From Conchocele bisecta (lineage: Eukaryota > Mollusca > Bivalvia > Lucinida > Thyasiridae), in NCBI GenBank assembly GCA_029237695.1, contig CM055273.1, positions 55,107,968 through 55,171,967 of the forward strand: DNA of 64,000 nucleotides, given 5' to 3'. Made by a program: the position numbers and the translations under genes. This document shows positions 10,184 to 21,459 of this stretch, piece by piece. A model generated the notes under the pieces. That model worked only from the letters and a program-made list of their open reading frames with translations, had not been told where the DNA came from and searched no databases. Every line of letters starts with the position of its first letter. The stretch's first letter is position 1.

Positions 10184-10309
10184 GGGTGGGTAGCGAACCA
10201 ACCTGTCGTGTTCGTTCGTGTGTGCACTTACACGCTGACCCCACTGTATACTGAAAGACAGCAAAATACAAATGAGCCATGTTGTTGTTGTTGTTGTAAC
10301 CACGTGATG

Positions 10310-10672
10310 AGCCATGTGACTACAATGTTGCGATGTGTCAGAAACAGTGATATTTTCTGTGAATCACGTCGAATGTTGACGGAATGTTCATAACCAATGC
10401 CGAACTTGCTCTAATGTAGGTACAAAACCACATGGCTTGCTTCATATCGCATGCACAGATTGATATGATGTACTATGGCGGATAGTATTTTACGACCTTT
10501 CTAAGAATACACAAATATCGGGAAATTTTAAAAAGTTTATATCCAGATAAATGCTCAAAAATGTGTATTGCTCATACATGTACATTTACATTCAAAGTGA
10601 TAATTCTAAATACAATGTACTGATTTTCATAGTGTTTCCATATTCAACCAAAGAAAACACCGGCTACATGAT
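10310..10672. other. Intergenic, nothing recognised
   Basis: Begins with a CACGTGATGAGCCATGTGAC remnant of H1. The remainder is unexplained. Confidence 0.35.
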
Positions 10673-10675
10673 GTT

Positions 10676-10965
10676 GATGTAGTTGCGAACAGTAACTCTT
10701 GCAATCTACTCCCGTAGCAAGACGGACACTACTGGAGTAGATTGCAAGATGTACTGTTCGCAACTACACTACGGACGGTACGGGAGTATATTGCAAATGC
10801 TAATGTTCGCAACTATGCTACATACGGTACGGGAGTAGATTGAAAAAGTTAGTGTTCGCAACTACACTACGGACGGTACGTGAGTAGATTGCAAGTCTTA
10901 CTGTTTGCAACTACACTACGGACGGTACAGGAGCATATTGCAAGAGTTACTGTTCGCAGCTAGAT
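10676..10965. repeat. Tandem repeat, about 62-bp unit, first copy inverted
   Basis: Five units of GTTCGCAACTACACTACGGA followed by CGGTACGGGAGTAGATTGCAAG. The leftmost unit (about 10685-10735) is in the opposite orientation, making a hairpin with its neighbour. Confidence 0.75.
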
Positions 10966-11245
10966 GTTGATGATGACGATGGCGTTGATGGAAGATCCAA
11001 TGGCTGCCCGGTCCCACGGTAATTACTGCAATACATGTCTGTGCAATCACGAATACTTAAGATTGTTCCGGATATATTTCCGTGAAACCGATGCAATTAC
11101 AAGTATATACAATGTATTAAAAACATGATATACTAAGTGTAATACATATATAAATGAGACCTCTCCAAAACCACGTGCAGTTTCAATATAATAATATTTC
11201 CGCAATAATACAATGATTATAACAAATATGACAATACTTTCACAA

Positions 11246-11297
11246 TGTTTATTCATAACGTCATGACGTCGCGACGTCATGACGTTATGAATAAACA
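11246..11297. repeat. Perfect 52-bp palindrome rich in TGACGTC
   Basis: TGTTTATTCATAACGTCATG... mirrored about 11271/11272, with ACGTCATGACGTCGCGAC at the centre. A related but broken block sits at about 11405-11465. Confidence 0.85.
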
Positions 11298-11570
11298 TAA
11301 ACATTGTGAAATATAAAATGGATGCCACTTAGCGTTTAGTAGAAACTAATTCCTTGATAAATGCCTTGTGCCGAAACGTAGGTTCTTGGTTTTTGCAAAA
11401 TTTTATAACGTTATGTCGTCCTGATGCAATGACGTCGTGACGTCATAGCCTTGTGAATAAACATAAACATTGTGAAATTTAAAATGGATGCCATTTAGCG
11501 TAAACTAATTCCTTGATAATGGCCTTGTGCCGAAACGTCGGAAAAGTGGGTTAGTGGTTTTTGCAAAAAC
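11286..11570. repeat. Direct repeat pair with CCTTGATAA...CCGAAACGT block
   Basis: Two copies (about 11286-11400 and 11452-11568) of AATAAACATAAACATTGTGA, then AAAATGGATGCCA, ACTAATTCCTTGATAA, GCCTTGTGCCGAAACGT and GGTTTTTGCAAAA. The last blocks look like a decayed hammerhead core as found in Penelope-like terminal repeats. That family assignment is inference. Confidence 0.5.
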
Positions 11571-11677
11571 AGTTTCAATACAGCTTCAATAGAACAGCGT
11601 ACAGCTTCAATAGATGATGCTGTGTTTACAAGTATGCAATAAGTAGAATACAACATTTGTGTTGTTTTAATAACATA

Positions 11678-11925
11678 TTACCCCTTTGAACCGAAAGCCC
11701 GCTATATCGGTTTATGCAAACAGTGCAGATCCAGATGAGCCGGCTCGTAACGAGCCGTCTCATCAGGATCTGCACTGTTTAAAAGTATATTTTTCATATT
11801 TTTGAGAACAACAAATACCCCCTTTTTATAAATGGACTAGTCTGAAAATCATTTTCCGATGATTTGATTGGTTGCAAAACGAACATATCGCAGCCCATTC
11901 AGTTACTTAGGGGTGAAAGGGTTAA
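11678..11925. mobile_element. T2 hairpin MITE, inverted relative to 315-558
   Basis: The left end is ATTACCCCTTTGAACC and the right end AGGGGTGAAAGGGTTAA, with the hairpin GATGAGCCGGCTCGTAACGA. Confidence 0.75.
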
Positions 11926-12375
11926 ATGTACTACATCATTACTCATGTAAGATCACTTATCTATTTTGTTGACACACACTCTTTCACTCATTACACTGAC
12001 TCTGGTGTCGTTTCTTTTCATATGCAGTATACCGCGATATTTTTCCAATATAAACAATGTTTAGACACATACTCAGATTACAACTCGCATGTTCCTGTCT
12101 AATGATAATACAATAATTAATTTTAATTACAGTCGCGCGTATTAGTTTTTCTGTTTGAACCTTTGAAGTGGACCACTTAACACGAATTGTAGTTTTGCCG
12201 CACTACTAAATCGTTCGTCAATAACTTCTTGCTATGACGTCGTATTGGTGCTAGATGGGTCGATGTTAGTCTTGGATTATGACAGTAAGTATTTATCACA
12301 GGTTTAGTGCTATGTACGGACGCATGGATGGGACATGTGAATTGTTTTTTATTTAGGTCAATAAAAATACCTAAC
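11926..12375. other. Intergenic, nothing recognised
   Basis: No supported gene or repeat. Confidence 0.35.
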
Positions 12376-12377
12376 TT

Positions 12378-12790
12378 TATTATATACCTACCCATGAAAT
12401 ACATAGTTATACGATGTAAATAAAAGTCATATGTTCTCATCGATGAAATAAGCATCTTCCGGTGAAAATACGACTACTTCCGCTATCTATATTCATAACG
12501 CGCACCTGCAGTGCCAGACTACAAATAGGCTGCAAATACACATTCATTACCGTATACAGTCTAAAAAACTGCTAATTTCATGGAGCGGTATATACTAAAT
12601 AGAATATTAATATTTTTGCAACGAATATGACATATTTGTTCATCTCGTGGTGTGAAATGTCCATATTTCACGAGTGCCGTTAGGCACTCGTGAAATATGG
12701 ACATTCCACACCACTCGATGAACATATATGTTATATTCGTTGCAAAAATATGAATATCCTCTATTTTCTCGTGGTATTTTTTTATTGACC
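12378..12790. repeat. Repeat shared with 19228-19500, ending in a long foldback
   Basis: The block ACCTACCCATGAAATACATA to AAAAAACTGCTAATTTC recurs at 19228-19440. The right part (about 12590-12770) is a foldback: AATATTTTTGCAACGAATAT against ATATTCGTTGCAAAAATATG, closing at CACGAGTGCCGTTAGGCACTCGTG. Confidence 0.7.
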
Positions 12791-12889
12791 TAGTAAAGAA
12801 AGAAAAACGCAAGTAGTTATGGTCATTTTACGAAAGCTGAGATCAATAAAAATACACCTACATTTTCTCGATGTGTTTTTTTTTGTTAA

Positions 12890-13363
12890 AGGTACATGCC
12901 CATTCATTAGGCACAAAATGTTCTTTATATCAGAGACATCCAAAACACATTCATTCACCATTACCCGACGTATTGATTGGCATTAATATACGTTTTATAT
13001 CAGACGAAAATTTCCACACTGATATCAGGGGCGTTAATCGTGTTATCTTAAAATGTTAACGGAAATTACTATTATTCTCTGTATTTATGTTTGCATGTGC
13101 AATGCTCATACTTAAAAATATGTCGACAATATTTTTTCAGGTGACACATTTAACTAGTATAAATAATTAAAAAATATCATGCCTCATTTGCATGTGAAAA
13201 TAGCCTGATACCACCGCGGGTCACTATCAGTAAAATAAATATGACTAAATGATTATATATGTATAGCGGTCACTCGTATTTTTTAGATCTAATAGTGACA
13301 CAATTATACACTTATTTAATTCCTATACAGAACATTTTGTGCGTACTGAGTGGGCATGTACCT
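12890..13363. mobile_element. T1 MITE, TTAA target
   Basis: AGGTACATGCCCATTCATTA on the left (TTAA at 12886-12889) and ACTGAGTGGGCATGTACCT on the right (followed by a mutated TTAT). The internal order is the same as in 16789-17225. Confidence 0.75.
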
Positions 13364-13379
13364 TTATGAAAAAAATACA

Positions 13380-13904
13380 CATGTCTCCCCCTCTACCATT
13401 CCGTAGTTTATATGCAAACGCATATGTTATATAATACCTTTACATGGACCTTTAGTGAGTCTTTCCGTCTAATCCGCATGGACATGTACATGATAAGTTT
13501 CAATAAAGACTTGAACTTTTGATGTTCTTGCCGAACATGTTAGGGTATTAAAATGGACAGTTATCCTTCAACATAAAGCTGTTATTACCCATACTTATTT
13601 CTACGCCGCTGTGTTGCGAAAACGGGCCTTACAACGAATGTGTCCAGTGTAACCCTCGCTGATGCGCAGGCTGATCCGGGGCAACCATTCAATCGTTGAT
13701 TCAGAAGTAGGCTAAATACAATCAGGACACCAATTAGATTGTCTAGCTCTGCTGGGTGATGTGCAAGGGGATAATATCCAACTGGCTCAACTGTTGTAAG
13801 GCTCCCTTTCTCAGGCAGCGACCCATTTTTACAGTGGTAAAGTAAACATGGAATTGAACTTAAACTGACCGTATTAGTGTTTTCACTGACGTCAATAATG
13901 AGAT
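13380..13904. other. Intergenic, nothing recognised
   Basis: No supported gene. A 108-codon minus-strand open frame (13585-13911) shows no domain or motif and I do not call it. Confidence 0.4.
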
Positions 13905-14150
13905 ATGCCATGTGAATTTGCAGGTTCGGACATAGATCTGCGTAATTTCATTAAATACGTTTACAAAATTTACAATATTTTTCATAAATAAAGTCAAAAG
14001 TTTACAAAATTGTCAGAGTACATTCGGAATATGCATGTAGTCTGAAAATCCTGTCAACTTCTGACGTCATTTACGGAAAATATGACATTTTTTTGTAAAT
14101 ATATTTCATGAAATTACGCAGATGTCCGAAGGTACAAAGTCACGTGGCGT
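13905..14150. mobile_element. P1 MITE
   Basis: Arms GGTTCGGACATAGATCTGCG / GCAGATGTCCGAAGGTACAA. The centre is decayed (CATTCGGAATATGCATGTAG). Confidence 0.6.
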
Positions 14151-14651
14151 GTTTCAATTAATAAATGCAAACCATGTTGATGATTGCAGTGCAACAGCAC
14201 TCATGTGGATACATGTTCCCCGGGTATCGGAACAAGGTGTGCGATTTAGAGACAGCCTGCTGTAATTCCAAGAGAAAAACAAGCTCGTGTATGTCTCAGT
14301 ATTACCCGACGATGACGCATTAACCGTCGATGTAGTCGTTTCGAAGTTATGTCGAGTAAAGTTTCATAAACTATGTCTCTCGAAATAAATTCGAAGCTAA
14401 TATAGGTATGAGCACTGGGGTTGCACTTGGGTACCAGTGTAAAGTGTTTCACGTCCAAATAGGCGCTGAATTTGTAACGAATTCACATTAAGCTACATGC
14501 GGGAGATTCTGTTTCACCTCGACAAATGCAGTGGTTTCCTGGCGAAATACCAATCAGCTGTACCTATTTCTATCGCATAAACGCATGTTTTGTCTGTAAC
14601 AGGTGCACATTCCTAGACGAAAATGTATTTATGCAGTATCACCTGTATGTA
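14151..14651. other. Intergenic, nothing recognised
   Basis: A loose inverted pair, CGTCGAT / CGACGAT, is the only structure noted. Confidence 0.3.
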
Positions 14652-14654
14652 GAA

Positions 14655-14960
14655 ATAGAGAATAGTAGGTTAGTGCCGTGAATGGGAAAAATATCTGGCA
14701 AGGCTTAGGAAACGGGATGGGCGAGGCTCTGCCGAGCACATCCCGTTTCCGAGCCGCGCCAGATATTTTACCATTCACGGCACTAACCTACTATTCTATT
14801 TATCCCGTCAACACCTACAAATGGCTTTAAAATACAAAACAAATAAGCCCAGCCACCGCTCATATTCATACGCAGTGATCAAGTCGTATTGACAGGATAT
14901 CAACAATGTGTCACGGCACCGTGTTTCACGGCACATACACACTGTGTTGATGGGATAAGA
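14655..14960. mobile_element. F1 foldback element with an attached GTCAACAC inverted pair
   Basis: GAATAGTAGGTTAGTGCCGT against ACGGCACTAACCTACTATTC, with inner arms GGAAACGGGATGGGCGAGGC. A second pair, TTATCCCGTCAACACC / GTGTTGATGGGATAA, closes the right part. Related copies are at 20925-21192 and 60052-60367. Confidence 0.75.
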
Positions 14961-15095
14961 ATAAAAATTCGCCAGGAATCCGGCGCCTGTTTTGACGTGA
15001 ATCAGTTTACGCTGGCGTGCAGTGAATCTGGAACTATACGGTCTTCTTTGAGACTTAGTATTTATTTTTTATTTTCCTCATATTATACGAATTCG

Positions 15096-15308
15096 TTAAC
15101 CCTTTCAACACTGGATATCCTACATTGGCTTATTTTCATACTAATTGTTGGACTATTCCACTGATGATAAATAATGGATGTTTTTAGAGGTGAATATTAG
15201 TGACAAATACTGCAGATCCTGATGAGACGGCTCGTTACGAGCCGGCTCATCTGGATCTACAGTGTTTGCACATGTTGGTTTGCTGGCCTCTAGGGTTGAA
15301 AGGGTTAA
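15096..15308. mobile_element. T2 hairpin MITE with TTAA on both sides
   Basis: TTAACCCTTTCAACACTGG on the left and GGGTTGAAAGGGTTAA on the right, with the hairpin GATGAGACGGCTCGTTACGA. This copy shows the family ends most clearly. Confidence 0.8.
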
Positions 15309-15344
15309 TATAGTCTACATTGTTTCTAAAGTTCCTAGCATCAT

Positions 15345-15770
15345 GATACATAGAGAATACCATGCTAGTGTATTTTGATATGAAGTTTTTCAGGCAAGGC
15401 TAGGAAACGCGTAGGAATTCCGAGGCTTGCCGAGGAATTCCTACCGTTTCCGAGCCGAGCCTGATAAACTTGATATCAAAAGACCGTAACCTGGTATTCT
15501 ATTTATCATGTAAACGTTTTGTGCTCGCCGGAATATGACCACAGATGACGACCGCAGACTTGTTTACGCTGCGTCATTACACTGAATTCATTCGGTAACG
15601 TCACGTGACGTCATCCGACAAATGGAACGTCATTTTTCACTTCGTTGTACCCGGATGTTTGTATCAGGTCAATGCCTGATACAACACTGTTATCAGTCAG
15701 AACGTATTCGGTCAATACAGGACAGGTTACCTGATAAGTGACAATAACATGGCGAAACCACCTCACGAAA
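15345..15770. mobile_element. F2 foldback element plus CRE/E-box arm
   Basis: CAGGCAAGGCTAGGAAACGC faces GTTTCCGAGCCGAGCCTGAT. To its right a conserved arm carries AACGTCACGTGACGTCATCC and ends GGTTACCTGATAAGT. Copies occur at 21990-22345, 39745-40120, 42640-42900 and 44335-44702. Confidence 0.65.
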
Positions 15771-15789
15771 TTCCTCACACAGGTGAAAT

Positions 15790-16490
15790 CCGCTGTACAT
15801 GTCTGCGGTTAGCTTAGACAATCTCAGCTCTACGGATGTATTTTACTATTTCATCTGTCTTTTATACTTTGTTTGTATCCGTGAGAGCTGAGACCCGTAT
15901 AGTGTAAACTTTAGTCACAATAACAGCCCGATCTGTCCTGACGTTTTGCTACACAATCTGATGAGTGAGAAGTGGAACACTTCACAGTAATGTTATAAAC
16001 ATTCATAGACCAATACTTTGACAGGATGATTTTACAGTTGGTTTACAAACATGGGAATAAAAGGATAACCAATGTTAAAGTATGTATACTTTCATGTGAT
16101 AGATTGGGCTGTTATTGTGACTATTGTGACCCACATTGGGGTAATAATGCTCATGTGTTGAACGAGATGCTTAGATATGTATATAATTCACATAAACTAT
16201 ACTATGTGGTTAGCGAACCGTAGATAACCGGGCAGAAAACATTGGTGTTTATCTGAATAGTTGAACAGACATATATGTATTTAAGTACGTATAATCGGAT
16301 ATATGGTGCTTACACATTTGCGAGTTCTGTGATTATGTGCGTTTCGGGGATGGGAACATTTCTAGACACTGCACATCCAGGTCAGCTTGTAATAACCCGC
16401 CTCGTCAGGATATGCAGTGTTTGTCAGTAGCTTTTCATAGACTTTAAAATACTCATTAATGGAATAGTCCAGAAAAGGGCATATAAGCCA
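15790..16490. other. Intergenic, nothing recognised
   Basis: Has a weak inverted pair (AGCTCTACGGAT / ATCCGTGAGAGCT, 15825-15895) and a decayed T2 hairpin half near 16365-16420. Confidence 0.35.
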
Positions 16491-16495
16491 CAGTT

Positions 16496-16583
16496 AGATC
16501 AGGTTCGTCCGCATGTACGAGGAAATAATCCGCGAGCTTTAGCGAGTGGATTATCGATCGTACATGCGGACGAACGTGATCTA
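16496..16583. repeat. Inverted-repeat hairpin
   Basis: AGATCAGGTTCGTCCGCATG / CATGCGGACGAACGTGATCT, with inner arms AATAATCCGCGAG and GTGGATTATCGAT. Single copy in the window. Confidence 0.65.
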
Positions 16584-16788
16584 TCTGTGTTATCACGTCC
16601 TCATATCCATACATTGCAGAAACAAATGCAGAAACAAAACTCGAAAATGTATAAAAAATGTGATAATTATCAATGTCTTATATTTACGGGTTGATGGGTT
16701 AAAAACACCGAGGCTTTGGTGATTGTCATTGTGTCCCGTTTAGAGAAGTTCTATTGTCGAACTGAAAAATTAACCTTACTTTTATTAA

Positions 16789-17225
16789 AGGTACATGCCC
16801 ACTCAGTAGCACACGTGTTCTATCATCAGATACATTGTACATCAACTGAGACATTTTCTGGCAATATAAACATTAATTCACCATTACACCACGTATTAAG
16901 TATTGGCATTATTATACATGTTACCTCAGACGTAAACTTCCACACTGATGTGCAATGATCATACTTAAAAATCTGTCGAAAAATTATTTGTTTTCAGGTG
17001 ACGCATTTAATTAGTATAAATAAAAAAGAAATATCATGTCTCATTTGCATATGAAAATAGCCGGATACCACCGCGCGTCACTATCAGTCAAATAAATATT
17101 AATACATGATTATATCTGTATAGCGGTCACTCATAATTTTTATAACTGGTTGAATATTGACACAATTATACACTTATTTAATTCCTATAACGAACATTTT
17201 GTGCCTACTGAGTGGGCATGTAGCT
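16789..17225. mobile_element. T1 MITE, TTAA on both sides, at left edge of duplication copy 1
   Basis: TTAA at 16785-16788 and 17226-17229. AGGTACATGCCCACTCAGTA and ACTGAGTGGGCATGTAGCT are the termini. It is colinear with 33088-33545 in copy 2. Confidence 0.8.
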
Positions 17226-17428
17226 TTAAACCACCGACTTTATGCAAACGGAGCACATTGACACCTGTCTAAAACGGACACACCTTTTGGTCCAATGTGT
17301 GCCCGGTTTAGTGAGGTTTTATTGTCATTGAAGCAACTGAGCACTCTGTGTCATGTTGCTGAGCTTTGCAATCATGAACATACATTACCATCAGAGACTC
17401 ATGAATGCAATTGGGTTCTGATATAGTG

Positions 17429-17647
17429 TACAGTGTAACATCTCTCAACCGGACACCAATGCAACCTATGTGATCTTGTTTTGATGGTTTTCTTGATAAT
17501 TTATCTCAGATGTTAATGTATGTTCATGATTGAAAATCACGCCAATATATTACAGGATGGTCATATGCCTGATTTACAGTGTAACATCTCTAAACCGGAC
17601 ACCCTGGGGACCTCCCAGGGTGTCCGGTTTAGAGAGGTTTCACAGTA
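17429..17647. mobile_element. pogo-A composite MITE (one terminus + spacer + hairpin)
   Basis: TACAGTGTAACATCTCTCAA, then a spacer of about 140 bp with GATGTTAATGTATGTTCATG, then a complete pogo-A hairpin ending GAGGTTTCACAGTA. It is near-identical to 33749-33967. Confidence 0.75.
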
Positions 17648-17989
17648 CAAATTTGAAATTAGTCTTCACCGTTCCGTTTCATCAGTTTGTGTGATGTGGT
17701 TAGATGATATAATCCATGTGATTTTGTTGCTAAGAAAATGTGCGACTTTTGAGAAAAATATCTAGTCAAACTGTGATATTATCGGCTGACGAAATTTACG
17801 AATTTTCGGAGCAAATGCACAATTATAGTCTTCTTTTGCTATGAACATTATGTCAACTTCCGACGTCATTTACAGAAAATATCACAGTTTCTTTGTGCAA
17901 TGTATATTTTCCATGAAATGTCTTAGCTACAATGAAAGTCATATGGATGGAATGCGTGGATGGAGCGCATCAGCGTCATCATATCAGGC

Positions 17990-18292
17990 CATAAACAATA
18001 AATAGTTTGGTTCTCAGACACGAGGTTTGCGGAATGTGAAGCGGACTTATGTCGTTTTTGCGAAGAATCGATTTCCGTGTCTACCGACACGGAAATCGAT
18101 TCTTCGCAAAAACGACAGAGACCACCAAATGCAGCCAAACTACAGAGACCACCAAATTCAGCTTAACAAGACACGTGTGTTGCGCCATATTTCATCAAAA
18201 TCCGTTACGTACTTTGAATAAGATGGATTCTGGAAGTTTCATTATTTGTTGTTGTTGTTAGTACCACGTGATCATACACCTTTCATCTGACA
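17990..18292. mobile_element. H1 element, hairpin and right arm
   Basis: A perfect hairpin, GCGAAGAATCGATTTCCGTG / CACGGAAATCGATTCTTCGC (18058-18108), then ACCACCAAATGCAGC and GTTGTTGTTGTTAGTACCAC followed by GTGATCAT. The left arm is replaced. Confidence 0.65.
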
Positions 18293-18621
18293 ACCTGGAA
18301 AATATCCGAGACGAACATCTCAAACAAAAATAAAGCCTCTATAAAGCGTATGTAGACGTGAAAAATCACAAGATGTTCGTCACACATGATTGGATTTAAC
18401 ATATTTTTGAATGGTAGTGTTTTTTATTGATTATGTGGCGAATGTATATGTAGTACAATTTGATTTCACCATGAAGATAAAATGCTCGACACGGAGGGAT
18501 TATTCAGACGCGGCTATTTGTGAGAACCAAAGTACTTTTTTATGGCCTTACTTTCAACTTACATTCTTTTTTGTATGTCTAAATGTGATTGTGAATGCGG
18601 AAATACTGGTTTTATTCCTTA

Positions 18622-18997
18622 TACAGTGCAACCTCTCTACAACAGCCACCCATAGGAAGATGCAAAACTGGCTGTTGTAGAGAGGTGGCTGTTGTAGGGA
18701 GGTTAATACTGAATTAAATTTTGTCGTCCGCTGTTTATTTATTTTATTCGATACTTTTCATAACGAACATGCTTTGGCAACATATTAGAATCATTTCCGA
18801 TGAAAATGATTCTAAAATGCAGTCAAAACATGTTTTTATTGAGAAAGAAGGCAAAGCAACAGCAGACGAAAATGTTCGTGCTCAGCTGTCTAAGGGTTAG
18901 ATACAGAGGAAATCATCCATTTGGGATATACAAATAGTGGCTGTTATAGAGAGGGTGTTGTTGTAGAGAGGTGGCCGTTCGGGGAGTTTCGACTGTA
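18622..18997 (+). mobile_element. pogo-B MITE, TA target
   Basis: TACAGTGCAACCTCTCTACA on the left and TTCGACTGTA on the right. The interior has AATCATTTCCGATGAAAATG inverted arms and AACATGTTTTTATTGAGAAA. Same family as 21460-21832 and 32672-33086. Confidence 0.75.
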
Positions 18998-19227
18998 CTT
19001 ATATTTTATTACTTATAGTTCCTCTGAATTTGCTGATAGTTCTAAAATGTAAATAAGCAAATATGGCGTTAAAATTAAGATGTATCTTGTTTTACGTCAT
19101 GTTGTCGCAATTCCTGGAACAGTGACGTTGCCGGTCAATAGCGTGCAGTAATGACAACCTCGTGGAAATTAATGACGTCAAACGAACTTTAACCAATGAA
19201 CAACGTGGGTCTAATGTATTTTATTAT

Positions 19228-19500
19228 ATACCTACCCATGAAATACATAGTTATACGATGTAAATAAAAGTCATATGTTCTCATCGATGAAATAAACAAC
19301 TTCCGGTGAAAATACGGCTACTTCCGCTATCTATATTCATAACGCGCACCTGCAGTGCCGGACTGCAAATACGCTGCAAATACACATTCATTACCGTATA
19401 CAGTCTAAAAAACTGCTAATTTCCATGGAGCGGTATATAATAAATTGAATATTCATATTTTTGCAACGAATATGACATATATGTTCATTGAGTGGTGTGG
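19228..19500 (+). repeat. Copy of the 12378-12660 repeat
   Basis: ACCTACCCATGAAATACATA to TTCATTGAGTGGTGTGGAAT. It replaces sequence that duplication copy 2 retains (about 37985-38060), so it arrived in copy 1 after the duplication or was lost from copy 2. Confidence 0.65.
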
Positions 19501-19731
19501 AATTGAGTATAACGGCTGTATAATCTAAGGAAATGTGTCTATATGTACATGTACTCAGGTCAAAATGCTATCGAGTTACGGATTTGGCGACCAGTGTAGA
19601 CCCAGACCAGCCTGCGCATCCGCGCAGTCTGGTCAGGGTCTGCACTGGTCGCTGTGCTGCCAGTTGAACACAGAGCATGTTTCGTAATAAAAGTATAGAT
19701 CCTAATCAGGCTACCGGAATGTGGTTACCAG

Positions 19732-19917
19732 TAGCCGATTTCAACAAAATTGCAAAGTATACTTTTCTAGCAAAGTATATTTTCAGGGAGAAATTTTAAA
19801 TTTTAGGATAAATTTATTATTTTTTATTATAATGCATTTCAGGAAACATAAATGATTACTCCCTCAAAGTATACTTTGCTAGAAAAGTATACTTTGCAAT
19901 GTTGGTGAAATAGGCTA
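19732..19917. mobile_element. C1 MITE, short form, with empty site in copy 2
   Basis: 186 bp from TAGCCGATTTCAAC to GGTGAAATAGGCTA, flanked by CAG at 19729-19731 and 19918-19920. The allelic position in copy 2 (38284-38296, TTACCAGGAAAG) lacks it and has a single CAG. Confidence 0.88.
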
Positions 19918-20039
19918 CAGGAAAGACAAAAAGCACAGTATTCTCCTGTCGCGCAATCAGAAATCAATTTTCGGTGTGACTTGATCGATAAGGCGTACAT
20001 TATTAATGCTGTCGAAGCCAAATTTGTGTTTTACTTGAC

Positions 20040-20740
20040 CAACGTTGATCTAAGTTGACCATAGACCTCGCGTGGACGGTGAAACTGTTTACAGGATTTT
20101 TATTTTAGAACGGAATTTAAATACTTGCAGGTAACTAATTAATTACAGTCTATAGGCAAGGCACATAAATAGTTATATTAATTATACCCAACTTTTGAGA
20201 CGAGAATCGGTACTTTGTCTAGTATATAGTTTTCGTAGCGATTGTCCGACCGTCCGTACGTATGTTGATCCCTCCATTAGGGTTTGTTTTTAGTTGTATA
20301 GCCCTTAGACCGTAATGGACATGAGTTTGTGACACTTGTGATTTGTACATATGCGCAAACTTTATTTTTATCAAAGTTACATGAAAATACCATGAAAAAA
20401 GCAGAATTAAATCTTCATCGAAGTATTCTTAAAAGTAGCTTTCAAATTCCGGTTGACTGTGGTACATGAACATTGTATGGGAATAGTAAACTGCACATTT
20501 CAGACGGTACATTCGCATCTTTTAATAATCCTGATTTTCTCAGGCTCTAATCAATTGGAATCAGCATTAAACAAATTGTTTAGTATCGAACTGGGAATTA
20601 ATTCCCGACGATCGTGTTGATTGTTAATTTAATTGCACCATCCGACTCTGATCAATTCAGCATGACAACATACATGATGGCATTTACACATAGTAGTCCA
20701 GGAAATTGGGACTAAACCCTGGGAATACCTTCTTTGTAGC
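20040..20740. other. Intergenic sequence shared with 38405-39060
   Basis: Non-repetitive within the window apart from the duplication. No gene recognised. Confidence 0.5.
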
Positions 20741-20751
20741 ATCATATACAT

Positions 20752-21192
20752 AGAGAATAGTAGGTCAGTGCCGTGAATGGGAAAAAATATCCGGCAAGAC
20801 TCAAGAATTTCTTTATTTCTCATCAGAAGTATATGTTGTTACCACTCATTTGAACCGTCTCGCCGAGACGGTTCAAATGAGTGGTCACAACATATACTTT
20901 GGTTCACAAATAAGGAATCTAGATAGAGAATAGTAGGTTAGTGCCGTGAATGGGAAAAAATATATGGCAAGGCTTAGGAAACGGAATGGGCGAGGCTCTG
21001 TCGAGCACATCCCGTTTCCGTGCCGCGCCAGATATTTTTTCCCATTCACGGCACTAACCTACTATTCTATTTATCCCGTCAACACCTACAAATGGCTGTA
21101 AAATGCAAAAATTGTATTGACTGGATATCAAAAATGTTTCACGGCACCGTGTTTCACGGCACATACGCACTGTGTTGACGGGATAAATGTAA
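20752..21192. mobile_element. Two F1 elements, the first interrupted by a hairpin palindrome
   Basis: AGAGAATAGTAGGTCAGTGC opens a first F1 copy. It is broken by the hairpin AGTATATGTTGTTACCAC (20828-20900, a relative of 10108-10183). A second, complete F1 (about 20925-21192) follows. Copy 2 (39070-39300) lacks most of the second F1. Confidence 0.65.
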
Positions 21193-21459
21193 ATACATCG
21201 GAATTGGGAAGTACTGATTGTTCGATAATCTCTTCTAAGTCAATTATTACTGACCTTTTCAAAAGAGACTATCATATTAAGGGCTGAAAAACGTCTTGTG
21301 GAGCAAGCAACAAGACCCTACCTCTGAATACGCCGGCGACCCTAGACCTTTTTGGCCGATCATTTTCGATCCTTCGTGTGCTTAAGATATCGTGTGTGCA
21401 CATTAAAGTTGGCTTTTCACACTTGCTGCCTAAACTTGTTACTGTCGGAAATAAATAAG

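Noticed and set aside
18060..18110. Rho-independent type terminator at the perfect hairpin
   Set aside because: The hairpin belongs to the H1 MITE family and the genome is eukaryotic. There is no transcription unit to terminate.
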